From the NCBI GenBank assembly GCA_963693085.1, contig OY856409.1, positions 301,149,558 to 301,213,557 of the forward strand: 64,000 bases of DNA. Reading direction: 5' to 3'. A program made the translations under genes and the position numbers. Position 1 is the first letter of the stretch, and each line of letters begins with the position of its first letter. Positions 1-12,212 of the stretch are shown here, in pieces. The notes beneath the pieces are model-generated. The model was not told the DNA's origin and made no database searches. It saw nothing but the letters and a program-made list of their open reading frames with translations. The DNA is from Alisma plantago-aquatica (taxonomy: Eukaryota; Streptophyta; Magnoliopsida; Alismatales; Alismataceae).

Positions 1-714
1 TAGTTTGTTCCCCTTTGTTACCCTCTGTTCCCCTCCCTTCTCCATCTTTTTGTTCAAATAAACAACCCAAACGTCCCCCCCCCTCTCCATTCACAGCGAA
101 TCAAACAGACCCTTAGAGATTGTAAGAAGTGTGGTCTAGTTCGAGCATCTCTACTTGTGGTCAAGAAAGAGGTCTTTATCATATATTACCGGAATACCTA
201 AAGCTATTGATTTGAAAGCGAGTTAGAGGTTTCATGACCACAATTCAATTCATAGTTAAAATAATTTAGTAAAGATAGAAACCGAAGACATTTTGGAATT
301 TTTATCTCTAAAAAGATTGAAGCCGAAGACAGCTTGGAATTTTAATCTCTAAAAAGATAGAAGCCAAAGTCATTCTGGTTTTGCTATCGTTGTACGGGCA
401 AAAGATAAATAAGAAAGCTGGCCAAATTTCTTGCATGAATCTATATTCGAAGTCGATTGACTTGGTTTGAATTTCTTTTAAAAAGAAAAAATACGTAAGA
501 AGATCTAAGTTGGTCTCTTTTTTCTTCTATTGTTTGTCCTTAGGAGTGGAGGGTTTTCAAAAAAAAAAAGGTCATGTGGATGCGATGTGCTAAGAATCCC
601 TTGCTATTTTACATTCTCAAACTCCATTTAGTTCAATTTCTTTGAGTTTTGATTCATAAACTTTTGAAAAATGGTAACATTCTTTTTATAATTTATTTCT
701 GTTTCTCTCATTAA
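1..714. other. Non-coding AT-rich DNA with pyrimidine-rich left edge
   Basis: No gene is supported here. The first ~115 bases are C/T-rich and include a run of nine or more C; read on the other strand they begin with a GGGTCTGTTTG-like stretch of the type seen at some plant transposon ends, but no partner end is visible, so this is only a suspicion. The rest is AT-rich apart from the 41-bp repeat listed separately. Confidence 0.5.
271..385 (+). repeat. 41-bp tandem repeat, about 2.7 copies
   Basis: Units start at 271, 312 and 353, an exact 41-bp step. Each reads roughly AAAGATNGAAGCCGAAGACA followed by TTGGAATTTT and ATCTCTA. Copies differ by a few bases. No coding sense is visible. Confidence 0.8.
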
Positions 715-1690
715 GGGTCTTCATCTAATTGCTTTGTCTTTTGGTATGTTTTTTGTGAAAAATGCTTCTAGATTTATACAGAGCTATCATTATTCTGTGT
801 TTAGTTGATCAAAATCAAGATTGAAATTCATATTATAATTCAGTTCAATAGAAAATTTCTAATTTTAAAATTGTTGAACTAGTATAAAAGCAGGAATCTT
901 TTCACTAGAACAAACCACACAAGTATATGAGAATTTACAAATTGAAGTGATGAACTGGATCAAAGATAATAGTAACAAACTAGAGTAGTTCCAAGTCCAA
1001 ATGCGAGTCTAATACTAATGAGGTATACAACTATACACAAATTTCAAATAGACTACACTGAAATCAAATTAGTTTTACATATTAAAACTTTGCATGAGAA
1101 TGTGTCTAGATTCTACTTAGAGTTGGGCATTGGTAGCATTGGGCTTTACGTCGCCAGTATTTTGAATTTTAAGTATCACCTAGTTATTTTTGAATTTTGG
1201 ATTACATTTTTTTGAAGGAGTATTATTCTTTCTGTATAGGTCATCTTCTGCTAATCGGTTCATTATTTTCTCTTGTACAAAGTCAGGGCCTCTCATGTTT
1301 AAAAGTTTTATTTTTTTTGTTTACCTAGTATAGCTTTATCTTTTGATATGTTTGTATCACTTTATGTTTACATACAGCTGTCAGTATTCTAATTTGAGTT
1401 AACCAACTTCGGATTAAATTCATATTAATTTAGTTCAATGTAAAAGTTCTATTTTTGTTTTGAATTGTTGTACTAGTATAAAAAGTAGGAATGATGTCGC
1501 TAGAACAAAACAGATAATAAGGGTACTCCAAATATATTACATATGAAACCTCACAAAGTGAAGTGATGAACCATATGAGAGATCAATTCTAGGGTAGGTC
1601 AAGACCGGTACAAAATGAGGTAGCCAATTATACAAATTTTAAATAAAATATAATCAAAATTATCTTAGTTTTATGGGTTCAAAATCCTAG
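715..1690 (+). repeat. Diverged direct duplication, units about 600 bp apart
   Basis: A stretch near 740-1100 reappears in the same order near 1350-1685. Shared landmarks are a TTTTGGTATG/TTTTGATATG motif, a CAGAGCTATCA/ACAGCTGTCA motif, a TTCATATTA block, TGTACTAGTATAAAA, CTAGAACAAA, GAAGTGATGAAC, and a final ATACAAATTT. Identity is only moderate, so the duplication is old. It could be two copies of one transposon rather than a segmental duplication. Confidence 0.55.
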
Positions 1691-3351
1691 TAAGGTACGA
1701 GTCCAAGTTCAGCTATAAGTTAGCATTAACAATGGTGAGCTTACACATCTCATCTTCGAGCCACCATATCACATACGCATACATTGTATATTAAAGACAT
1801 CAAGTGTTGAGCGACAACAACAAAGCATTGACCTAACGTTAGTATTGTGAGCGCTTGATTTTTAAGAGGTGACTAAAAAATAAATAGTATGTGTTTTTGT
1901 CATCACTGACATTTTTGTAGGGTTAAAATTTATTATTTGCTATCTTTGATTCGGTATATAATAACAAGAACAAGAGAGTCACTACAAATACATTAATATT
2001 TATGTTATTCTTTTGAAGTTACTAAGATGTTCGATTTTTTTGTCTGTATTCAAAAACAAAAACCGACACAACTTAAAAACATAGATTTTCATTCTTTCTT
2101 ATCAAGCAACTAACATGAGAACACTAAAAACATGTTTACTAGAGTCATGTAGAAGAGTTTACAACATCTTCATACATGCAAATCCATAGAGCTTAAAAAG
2201 TTCTAGTTAATAGTGTGTTCCTTTTATTCCAGTTTTTTTTCTGATGAAAATATGATTTGAATATGAATCGACTGAACATGAATTGACCAACAATACACAC
2301 AAACTTTCAATATGTATCAACTCCAATATATTTGAATGTACTCAATGCAACACTTAAACATAGACCCTGTCATTGAGCATGAACTCTCGTGATTACTCAA
2401 CTAACTTAACCCCAGGTACTATTTTCTCGATCTGCCACTAGGCATGACCACATTTCTAGATTAAGGAGTCAAGATAGTCAACTAGACAAGGAGCAGCTGG
2501 CCTCTTTTCCTACTGATTTTGCACGAGTTTGATAACTTTTTACTTGTTAGCTTTCCCAGAAAAGCAAAATGCAGTGCCAGATAGAAGGTAGAGTGCTTGC
2601 CCTAGATGATATGCCTTTACATCCCTCTGGTTAAAATATGCAGGTGATTATTGCTTTGCTTCAAAATACAATCTTTAGCCAACAATGAAACATCATTTAG
2701 AAGATGACCACCAAATATGAGTTTTATTTGGACGTCGGTTGGGGTAGTGTTTAAAGATATAAGATAAGACATACTATGTTAACGGCAAGACAATGAAATG
2801 GCCATTTAAGACTCCCAAGTTCGCAACAATGATATGGTTATTAAATATGTTATCTATGTTAACCAGCACCATTAAAGAATATTTGTACAAAGAGTGCCCT
2901 ACACATCTAAATTTTGGAGGTTACTTGACCAGATGCAATTCACCATCAAGGCCTTTCAACTCAGTGTTTGTAATGACTGTGCTTGCAAGAAGGTTAAAGC
3001 GACAGGAACATAGAATAAAGGGCACTATTCTTACCAACCTCAAAACAATACGTGGGAGAGCCCTTAGCCAAAATATGAGCAATGATCTTTCCAGTTCAAG
3101 ACAGAACTTTCTACAAGATATAAAATAAAAGTAGCAAAAACTAACAAATTTACCTGTTGTTCATATCTTGTATGAGAAAGCCAAAATTAGTTATTTTACT
3201 GATGGTTGGTTTGAAAGAAAAGACCTAGCAGACGAAGCAATAAAAAAGTTATTCATTCATGTGGAGTATCACCAAAAGCAGAACTTATTTTTCTTCGAAT
3301 GGAAATCATGGAACCAAGGCTGATTTAAACCACTTGACTTTCATTCAGATA
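1691..3351. other. Non-coding DNA, no gene recognised
   Basis: I see no repeat, RNA gene or convincing exon. The longest reading frame (2793..3128, 111 codons) has no recognisable domain or compositional bias of a real gene and is most likely chance. Confidence 0.45.
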
Positions 3352-3535
3352 TCTAGCCTCCTATGGTTTATAGCTCAGCTAGTTGTCTGAAGCAACAGCA
3401 CTTACATTTTCTAGGTTGCAACCATTTCACATTTGTTGAATTTTCTAGCCTCCTATGGTTTATAGCTCAGCTAGTTGTCTGAAGCAACAGCACTTATATT
3501 TTCTAGGTTGCAACCATTTCACATTTGTTGAATTT
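3352..3535 (+). repeat. Recent 92-bp tandem duplication
   Basis: Units 3352..3443 and 3444..3535 are identical except for one C/T difference (in CACTTACATT versus CACTTATATT). Such near-identity implies a young duplication. It lies in non-coding DNA. Confidence 0.95.
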
Positions 3536-3774
3536 CATGGACATGCCCTCAAAATCTGCTCACTTAGGAGGCTAGGAATGAGATTGTAGAGATATGTGCT
3601 TCCTAATCAAGTTGCTTTCAACATGTTCTGAAAACCCTATGTCTGAAGAGAAAAGCACGATGGCCTTGTTCGGGCACTAACTTTCTAAATCACAGTAGTC
3701 TACGATAAAGCTATCTTTTCCACAACAGCAAGGTGAGCAAGCTGCACAAAACCCTGCAGCCGTGGCAGCTCCTA

Positions 3775-3905
3775 GAAAAAAATGGGAAGCAGGAAGAGTG
3801 TGGCACTTACTCGTCCCTCCAAATTTGACGTGCTCGTGGAAAAAAGATGGGAAGCAGGAAGAGTGTGGTGGTTCCTACTTCCTAGTCCCTCCAAACTTGG
3901 CATGA
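3775..3905 (+). repeat. Short direct duplication around ATGGGAAGCAGGAAGAGTG
   Basis: The block ATGGGAAGCAGGAAGAGTG at 3782 recurs at 3847, each followed by a similar GTCCCTCCAAA(C/T)TTG block. The copies are about 65 bp apart with a small indel. No function is visible. Confidence 0.75.
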
Positions 3906-4639
3906 TTAGTAACGTTTCTCATTTCTGTTATGCCAGCTAAAGGGCGGTGATTATCAGTTCTAGATCTATGATGGTGTACTTGTTGCTTATTACAACAAAT
4001 ACCAGGATTTTAAAGAAGTTTATACAAATGTATTGTAATGGATTGATACCGATCTATTGTTGAGAAGGGACCGTACAATGAGTAAATGATCAAGTGGTTT
4101 TGGTTTCATCCCTTAAAGTGTGTTAAATAATTTAGTTGACTCTTCTTGTAAAATGTTACGTGGAAGGGACTGAGAGAGAAAAGCAAGCTTAAACTTACTC
4201 TGTCTTGCAAACTAGAGTGATGGTTCAAGCGGTATAAACGATAGAGATAACCAGCAACAAAAGTATGCTTCTGACAGGTACTATGTCCTGTTTTGTTCAA
4301 GTGTGTTTATCTGTACATCATGCATTTTGAAGCTTAATGTTTTCCGCCCATACAAATATTGTGACTTTAGTTTGATGTACTATTTTGTAGCTTTTTTTCA
4401 TTTCCATAAAAGTTGAGGCACTCAATTTCCTGAACTTTATAATACCAAGTTTCCCTATGAAGGAGATTTCAGGACTTGATTCTATTAAAAATATATATTT
4501 TCAAGGATAAGAATTACACTATACGAACACACACACAAAGTAAGAGCATGTGTGCATACATGCTGGAGCTAGAAGCATCTCAGAACTAGCCATGTTATTC
4601 ACGTTTGCTTTATTAAAATAAAAAAATAAAAAATCAACC
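3906..4639. other. Non-coding DNA
   Basis: AT-rich sequence without a recognisable gene, repeat or RNA. Short reading frames here have no domain signature. Confidence 0.4.
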
Positions 4640-5590
4640 TTTACCAGAGAAAACCAAGATAAAGATTTTCCCACACCTTTTCATTCATAGTATAGATAGC
4701 CATAAAAGTAATGAAAGACCGATTTGTAAAAAATAAATACAAATATTTCATCAAACTTCCTTCATGATTTTGAAAATTGCATACAACACACACACAAGGA
4801 AAAAATTGCACTTAACCGCCTCCGCAAACTTTCTTATATAGTATAGAAGTCTTTTTGTATAGTATGTAATTTTAATAAGTAAAGGCAAAACTGGCACAGG
4901 GACCGATTTGTAATTCCAAAAAAAAATAGAAAAAAATACACTTAGCCCTTCCATGGACTTTCTTATATAGCATAAAAGTGTAGTTTACACATAAAGGGAC
5001 CAATTTACAATTCTATTAAAATAAAGAGAAGATTGCACTTAACACCTCCGTAGGCCTTTTTATATGGAATAGACGGGTCTTCTTATATAGTATATGTTTT
5101 TATAATAAAAAAAAAGTAAAGATAGTGTATTACACATGGATCAATTTACAATTTCAAAACATAATGAAAAAATAACACTTAGCCACCTCCTGTCTGCTTT
5201 CTTATACATTGTAGAAGTGTAGCTTACACACAAAGGAACCAATTTTTAATTCGAAAAAAAGAATGAAAAAATTATGCTTAGCTTCCTTTGTAAGCTTTTT
5301 TATATAGTATAGATGAGTCTTCTTATATGATATATAATTATAAAAAAATAAAAGCAAAAGTAGTGTATTCACACGCATGGACCGATACGTGATTCTAAAA
5401 AATAATGGAAAAGATTGCACCTAGCTTTTTCATAGGCTTCCTTATACAGTTTAGATGAATCTTCTTATATAGTACAATATCATTTTAAAAAGTAAAGACA
5501 TACATAGAGACGACTTTGTAATTCCACTAATGAAAAAAATTACGCTTAGCCCTCTAAGTTGGTTTTCTTATATAGCATAGGTTAGTTGGA
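4640..5590 (+). repeat. Degenerate minisatellite-like array (CTTAGCC...CTTTCTTATATAG)
   Basis: About seven imperfect units. Each contains a GCACTTAGCC-like block, a CTCC-G block, ACTTTCTTATATAGTATAG, then GGGACCAATTT and an A-rich stretch. The TTAGCC-type blocks fall near 4808, 4938, 5035, 5174, 5275, 5416 and 5542, spacings of roughly 97-141 bp, so the array is old and indel-rich. Small minus-strand reading frames inside it are repeat by-products. Confidence 0.75.
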
Positions 5591-7490
5591 AGATTGTCTA
5601 TGTCAGTACATTCATCGATGGTATTCTTCCTTGGGAAACAGTAGATGCCAAATCCTTATCCAGATAAAAGTTCCAATAAACCACAGAAAACCTCAATAGA
5701 AAATTGTAAGAAAATTGAAAGCCTGAGATTTAATGGTGCCCGAGGATAAAGTGCTGTCAAGGAGGTTTACACCCATCTTTTCGGGAGCATGGCAATCTTA
5801 TAGAAGACACTGCCTAATCTGTTGTGAAATGGGATTCTAATGGGAATAAACGACATCTCCTTTGTCCTGCTAGAGATCTCGTCTCTCATTACATGTATAA
5901 AGAAGTTTTTGCCACCTCATAGATAGTTAGAAGAAGCCTTCTAGATGAACAAAGTTAAAGTTTTGACTTTTTATCATATTTCCAATATATATCCCCATGT
6001 GTTATATCTGGATATAGGCAGATTCCAAACTCGGACTGCAAGGCACGGTGCTTTTTTTACCAAAAAGTGCCACCAATTTGTTGATCCTTAGTATTGTCAC
6101 TTTTATTTCTCTAGGAACGACCATCCAGAGGAAAGTGGTGCACAAACGAGAATGGTCCTATCTCTATGCCTTTTCTTATAAACGAATCTGTCCCAATATA
6201 GAAACAAAGACAGAAACAATGCAAAAGGAGAATGAGAGTGGCTTCGGAGGAAACAGATCGAGTAGTAAAAGGACAATGGTGAACCAACAAAAACAAATTA
6301 TAAAACTAAATAACGAATAACTTTATGAGAACAATAGATCATATGTTTCAGTTGCAAAGAAATCGTCTTCTTCCTAATAAGATAGCATAAAATCTGGAGA
6401 TATGAAATTCATCCGATTTGCAATATTCTGATTTTTTTTCAGTATTAACACTGCAAGAGCTATTGGTCAGTCATTGCAGGAACTGAATTCAGCAAATGAC
6501 ATAAGAGAATCAACTTAACCACAGAATATAATAACATTATATCTCAACAGTGGGCGCCAGAATGAAAAGATGAGTAGATGAAATAATAGTTAAGAAAAAA
6601 CTTAAAAGAATAATTGCATTAATTCTCTAAGCCACCTATGTAAATCCTGTTAGCTACCTAATATAGCACAGCCCTTATGAACCACAACAAGAGGATTAAG
6701 TTCTGTTGATGAACTCTATATATTTCTACACATTATATTAGAACGCTTTGGCTAAATAATATGACTGCTACCACAACAGAATCTATGTAGTCTCTCAAAA
6801 GAGACTGAAATTGGTAACTAATATTTAAGCTTTCCAATTGCATCATGACTTGTTCAACTGTGAATCATGCAATGCAATCACATGAGTAACTGAAGCATTT
6901 CACAGTTAGAGTGCACTTCAGAAGCCTGAGGGAGTCTTCACTGTGGCCAAAATTTGCATCGAGCATGGAACTTTTTCTTTTCATTTCTTTCTTTTTTGTG
7001 AGAGGGTGGGGGCAGGGTGGGGGATAAGAGGGGGGGTCTGTTTGAAATCTTGAAGGTGTTTCACTATGGCCAAGTATGTTTATATTTTTCACAAGTCTTT
7101 TGAGGGGGGTCTATTTCAGCTTTGGTTCCTTGAAAATAAAGGTTAAAATCTTGAAAATATTTCACTGTAACCTAGATCAAAATTCAAACATGTTTGTCCT
7201 CTTCAGGAGTCATCATCAATATCTCAGCATGTGCCAAGGTAACATCCTGGAAAAAATGTCGGGAAATAAGGAAATCACGAGCAATAGATCACCCAAATCC
7301 CAACCCCAACTGGTCCAAAGAACATTAAAAGCTTATAGATTTTGCCAATGTTGGAGAAGCTTCACTCAAGGCATGCCCTATGAAAAGGTGTATATTGCTC
7401 ATCACTATAAAAATGCTATTCATCTAAGCCGTGATCTCATGTTGATATCAGCTACATGGATCCTTCTTTTTGATTCAGCTCTATTATGAG
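5591..7490. other. Non-coding DNA with a G-rich tract near 7000-7040
   Basis: No gene is recognised. Reading frames at 6048..6320 and 7076..7489 lack any family signature. A G-rich stretch (GAGAGGGTGGGGGCAGGGTG and following, ~7000-7040) has four or more G-runs and could form a G-quadruplex on the plus strand; that is an inference from base runs only. Confidence 0.4.
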
Positions 7491-8205
7491 CATAGTTATC
7501 CAGGCTCCCGCCTAGGCCCCCAAGGCTCTAGGTGGGCCGCCTTAAAATGGGTGCCTAGGCTTTTAGATAACTAAATTGGATGCCTAAGGGCTTTTAGGCC
7601 CAAATGAAGAGACTTAAAACCAAAGTAGCATGGATTATATCAGAATTTGGTAAAATTAGATCAAGTTTAGTTATTTTAGGAAAGAAACAGATCTGATTTG
7701 GACCAAATCAGATCTAAATTTTATAGATTATGTCTGATATTGGGGAAAATAGGTCTGATTTCGGGAAATCATGTCTAATTTTGAGTATTATGTCTGTTTT
7801 TTCCAAATTAGGGCTCATGTAGGTCAATATAGGACAAACTGGGGGAATTTACGTTTGATTAGATCATGTTATGCCAAAATAGGTCTAACTTAACGCCAAA
7901 TTACAGGATACTAAGTTAAATTAGGTCTAATTCAGATAATGATAAGTCAAATTAAGGATGAATTGATCTAGCCTAGGTCATGACATGTATGATGTAGGTG
8001 AAGTTATGATTGATTGAGCTTAGTGATAACTAATAAAAATGTATATAGTGATGTATGCATTTGAGTTTATGTATACGCAAAATCATTTATATATATGTAA
8101 GATATAAACAAATATGAAGAACGCCTAGAAACACCTAGGCTCCCATCTAAGCATCTAGGCCCCTAGGCTTCCCTTGGGTGGGAAGGACCGCCTAGACAAG
8201 TATGG
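7491..8205. mobile_element. Non-autonomous MULE-like TIR element (MITE)
   Basis: A 715-bp element. The left end reads CATAGTTATCCAGGC and the reverse complement of the right end reads CCATACTTGTCTAGGC, giving a ~15-bp terminal inverted repeat followed by CCTAGG-rich subterminal DNA on both sides. It is flanked by TTATGAG at 7484-7490 and 8206-8212, the conserved core of a probable 9-bp target duplication (TATTATGAG / GGTTATGAG). It has no coding capacity. It resembles the element at 19355..20154, which shares the GTTNTCNAGGC end. Assignment to Mutator-like elements rests on duplication length and terminus type. Confidence 0.7.
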
Positions 8206-8325
8206 TTATGAGTCATATTCTCATAAAGATGTACAAATCAAAAATCTCTTCTTATAAACACTTCCAAAGTTTATTTTATTGCATACCTCTTCTTTCAATA
8301 GTTCTCGATTCAATAGAATTGCTTC

Positions 8326-8516
8326 TGTTAGAAGTAAAAAGGAGATATTTAGTCATGTAATATGGGCATGTGTCTATAAGCTCATATAAGATAAAGTCCA
8401 CTAAGTTAGTCGGTCCATCAAGTCTAGGGTTTGTGTTCACCTCTCCTATATATATGATAGGGCCTCTTTTACATTTGATACATTGTGTATATATCGTCTA
8501 CTCATTATTTTCAACA
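8326..8516 (+). repeat. 5' LTR of the LARD-like element
   Basis: Begins TGTTAGAAGTAAAAAGGAGA and ends TTTTCAACA. The last base abuts the primer-binding site. It contains the TATA-like CTATATATATGATAGG motif. It aligns with 15004..15193 over its whole length. Confidence 0.85.
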
Positions 8517-8528
8517 TGGTATCTGAGC
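8517..8528 (+). other. Primer-binding site (initiator Met-tRNA type)
   Basis: TGGTATCTGAGC differs by one base from the TGGTATCAGAGC complement of plant initiator methionine tRNA used by many plant LTR retrotransposons. It lies immediately downstream of the LTR. Confidence 0.8.
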
Positions 8529-8895
8529 CTTCTTTCTAAGGACTCTTGCCCTAGAGAGAAAGCAACATGTCTGCCTGCGAGCGGCGGCCACCATCATGGT
8601 TGGCTGACCGCAAGGCCATCTCCTCTGATGGATGGTTGCCACCATCATAGTTGGCTACCCTCATAGATATCTTTGTCTCCGTCATCTTCAAGTCCAGACC
8701 TGATCATCTTTGTTGTCATCATCATCATTGCCTTTGTGTCAATAGTCGCCTTAGAAGTCATCATCGTCTCCCCAAACATCGTCATCCTCCTTTTCCATTA
8801 TATGTTGCTCCATCAAAGACACAACAGAAACCGGAGATGTTATCCCGTCTGGATCAACTACCGCCATTGTCATCGTAAATCAAGGTTCATTGATT

Positions 8896-10694
8896 TCAGA
8901 GATACAATCAAGCAAAGAAAGAATCTAAAAAGCATGTTCAAGAGGCAAGGTCGAGATACTTTGAAGATATTTATAAGAAGTTGAACATAAGAGAAGGGGA
9001 AAAAGATATATATAAAACGGATCTTATAAGAGAAAGGAAAGGAAGAGACTTGAGTCAAATAAAATGCATCAAGAATAAAGATGGTAAAGTGTTGGTGAAA
9101 GATGATGATATCAAGAACCAATAAGAAACAATTTTCATAATTTTTTCAGTGGAGACACTGTGAATAAGAGACTCGTGTGGCACGCATTCAAGAGATATCA
9201 TTTACACACGACGATTTCAATTTTTGAGGGCAAGAATGCTTTGGAAAAGATGAAAATGAGAGCGGCATGCAGACCAGATGGTAAATCCCACTGATGTATG
9301 AAAGAGTATGCGAATGAAGGAGCTATGTGGTTAACAAATTTCTTTAACAAAATAATGAAGATCAAGATGTTAGATAAGTGGAGAAGTAGTATTGTAGACC
9401 CCATCTACACAAAGGAGATGTTCAGAGTTGCACAAACTACATAGGTATCAAGTTGATGAGTCACACTATGAGGCTTTGGGAGAGGATTATTGAACAAAGC
9501 TAAGATCTATAACACAAATATCAGACAACCAATTTGGTTTCATGATAGGAAGATCTACAACATATGCCATTTTACATATAAGGAGACTTATGGAGAAGTA
9601 TAGAGAGAGCAAAAGAAATCTTCATATCATTTTTTTATTTGGAAAAAAGCTTATGATCGAGCTCCCAGAGAAGTGTTGTGGATGGTTTTGGAGAAAAAGG
9701 GTGTGTCAATCCAATACATTAGCTTGATTAAAGATATGTATGATAGCTCATCTGCAAGTGTCAAGATTCCTAGAGGAGAGACACCGACATTTCCTATCAC
9801 AGTTAGGATACGTCTAGGATCAACACTGAGCCCATATATATTTGTTCTTGTTATGGATGAGTTGACAAGGCATGTTCAGGACGATATTCGTTGGTGCATG
9901 TTATTTGATGATAATGTTATATTGATTGGAGAAACTAAACATGGATTGAATAATAAAGTTGAACTTTGGAGAAATGTGTTTGAATCAAATGGATTGATGA
10001 TTAGTAGGAACATTGAGTTTATGCACTACAATTTTAGCCAATCTAGAGTTGTGAATGGTGGCGCCAACTTGGACGAAGTGGATGTACTAAAATGTGATAA
10101 ATTTTGTTACTTAGGTTTTATTATTCAAATGGATGAGGATGTTCAAGATGATGTTTGTCACAGGACCACTGCATGATGGTTTAATTGGAGGAGTGCAACT
10201 GGAGTATTATGTGACCGGAAGATCCCTCTTAGATTAAAAAGTAAGTTTTATAGAAAACCTATACAGCCAGTTACTATATAGGAGTGACTGTTAGGCGGTA
10301 AAGAAACAAGGTTTCAACAAGATGAATGCGGTCGAAATGCATATGTTGAGATGGATGTGTGGGAAGACAAGAAAAGATCGCTTGAGAAATGACTATATCA
10401 AGAACAAAGTGAAGGTGTCGAGTATTGAGGACAAGTTGTGTGAGGGCCATCTGAGATGGTATGGACGTGTAATGCAGGCTGCACGAGCCTGTACGAAGCA
10501 ATGCTATCGAGTCAAGAACAATTAAAAGAAGAAAAGGCAGGCCTAAATTAACATGGGAAGAGCTTACAAAGAGAGATTTTGAATCTCTACATCTTGATCA
10601 GAATATGACCCATAACAAAGCTGATTGGAAAAGAAGGATCCGTGTAGCAGACCCAAACATGGTTGGGATTGAAGCTTAGATGATGATGATTGTG
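8896..10694 (+). pseudogene. LINE (non-LTR retrotransposon) reverse transcriptase, dead, 5'-truncated
   Basis: The order of a plant LINE ORF2 can be followed in three frames: an endonuclease-RT linker (RSRYFEDIYKKL near 8950), the start of RT with W-x-S-x-I-x-P-I-Y at ~9380, FGFMIGRSTTYAI near 9540, then the best frame 9673..10176, in which the catalytic F-x-DD box is altered to LFDDN (~9901). Downstream is the C-terminal region MLRWMCGKTRKDRLRNDYI (10340..10400), and the copy ends GAAGCTTAGATGATGATGATT, a TGA-type tail. Several frameshifts and stops separate the pieces and the 5' end is missing. It lies inside the LARD-like element and is homologous to the LINE at 29105..31312. It is not a functional gene. 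Confidence 0.88.
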
Positions 10695-11540
10695 TTCTAG
10701 CAAACATCGTCCTCCCTAAGATCGTCCTCTTCCACAAGTCCAACTGCTACAGTAAGGGCGCCATCATCACCAACGTCATCATCACTTTGGTTGCTCCAAG
10801 CCAATCATCAAGCCCAAATCAACCTTGGGCTTCATCTTCAGCAATTTGTCCAGCCGCAACTGGTGATGGCAATGGGCTAGATTTTTTCCAACCCGACCCA
10901 AACCCAACTCAACCCATATTATGTAGACCCATACCAAACCTAATCCAAACTTTATGGGTCACTTGAAAAATGTTTCCCTTGACCCAACCCAACCCAACCC
11001 ATATACAATTAATGCAATTGTGTGCTGAGCTGGGTATGTAGATCAGCGAATGCACTCTGCTGGCGCTCGGCATAAAGCTCGATTTTGGGCATGAGCATTC
11101 TGTAAAACACTTTCTAGTCATTTTCACACGCTCTACTTGACCTTCTCAAGTCCATCATTGCTTTAAGAGCCAAAACAACGAGGGTTTCTACTCCTCGAGT
11201 CTACAGCTAGCCAGTTGGTTGATCTTTGATGACAACTTTCACCACCATCGCCCGCCCAAGATATGGCACCCACACATGAGACTAGAGGATTCTCCATGTT
11301 TGCACGCTCTCATGGAGTCAGTCACGGCGGATACCACCTCTGGCACTATCTAGCAAAGTTGATCGTTGTGGTCGATAAAACAAACTCATTTCCCACCTTA
11401 TCCCTTCTCCCCACCGTAGTCTTCCCATTAGCCTGCTGCATTGGCCAGACTGCCGAAAGCAAGCACAAAATAGTAGGTCTCAAAGTTGCTCCCCACCTCA
11501 CTCATTCCCATGAGGGAACCCTCATTTCCATGGTTTTTCT

Positions 11541-12115
11541 AACATGTTCCTCTGTACATGTAGCACATACCTAATCACCTACATGTATGTTTGCTTCCTA
11601 CACACGGCATTCGTACGTCGTTGGGAGTGTAATTGCCGTCCCCATGTACCTCGTACTGTTTATAACTTCTTCACCGGTTTGCCTCTGGGCTCCTTTGTTT
11701 TGCTTGTACAAACGATCAAACCCACTCCTAAGGTCAGCTCCAACACCAGCAGTAAGATTGTCTTTGGCCTTGTTGTCTTCGCCACAACATTTTGACATGT
11801 CTCCTCAAATCTCGAACTCACCTCTAACATGTTCCTCTATACATGTAGCACATACCTAATCACCTACATGTATGTTTGCTTCCTACACACGGCATTTGTA
11901 TGTTGTTGGGAGTGTACTTGACGTCCCCATGTTACTCCTCGTACTGATTATAACTTCACCGGTTTTCCTATGGGCTCCTTTGTTTTGCTTCTACAAACGG
12001 TCAAACCCACTCCTAAGGCAATGCTATCGTGTCACCTTCGCCGGCCCGTCTTTGGCCTTGTTGTCTTCGCCACAACATTTTGGCATGTCTCCTTGAATCA
12101 TGAACTCGACTCTTT
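11541..12115 (+). repeat. 285-bp tandem duplication inside the hAT-like element
   Basis: Unit 1 (11541..11825) and unit 2 (11826..~12115) share AACATGTTCCTCT, CACATACCTAATCACCTACA, TTGCTTCCTACACACGGCAT and CTTGTTGTCTTCGCCACAAC. A ~30-base replacement distinguishes unit 2 at about 12020-12050. Small reading frames here are repeated because of the duplication and are not credited as genes. Confidence 0.9.
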
Positions 12116-12212
12116 ACTCTACTCTAAGGAGGCCACATAGACAAACAGGAAACCCCAAACCCCAACTATTACCATTAGAAGGTGGTCACGACGGGCCGGC
12201 GAAGGTGACACG
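12028..12212. repeat. Perfect 23-bp inverted repeat with 139-bp loop
   Basis: Bases 12028-12050 (core CACCTTCGCCGGCCCGTC) are the exact reverse complement of 12190-12212. The left arm coincides with the segment that distinguishes tandem unit 2 from unit 1, which suggests it was copied in by repair or transposition. Confidence 0.9.

Noticed and set aside
2793..3128. 111-codon frame as a host gene
   Set aside because: No recognised domain, no flanking exon structure, AT-rich context.
8326..8330. Target duplication for the LARD-like element
   Set aside because: GCTTC (8321-8325) and GTTGC (15194-15198) do not match well enough to claim one.
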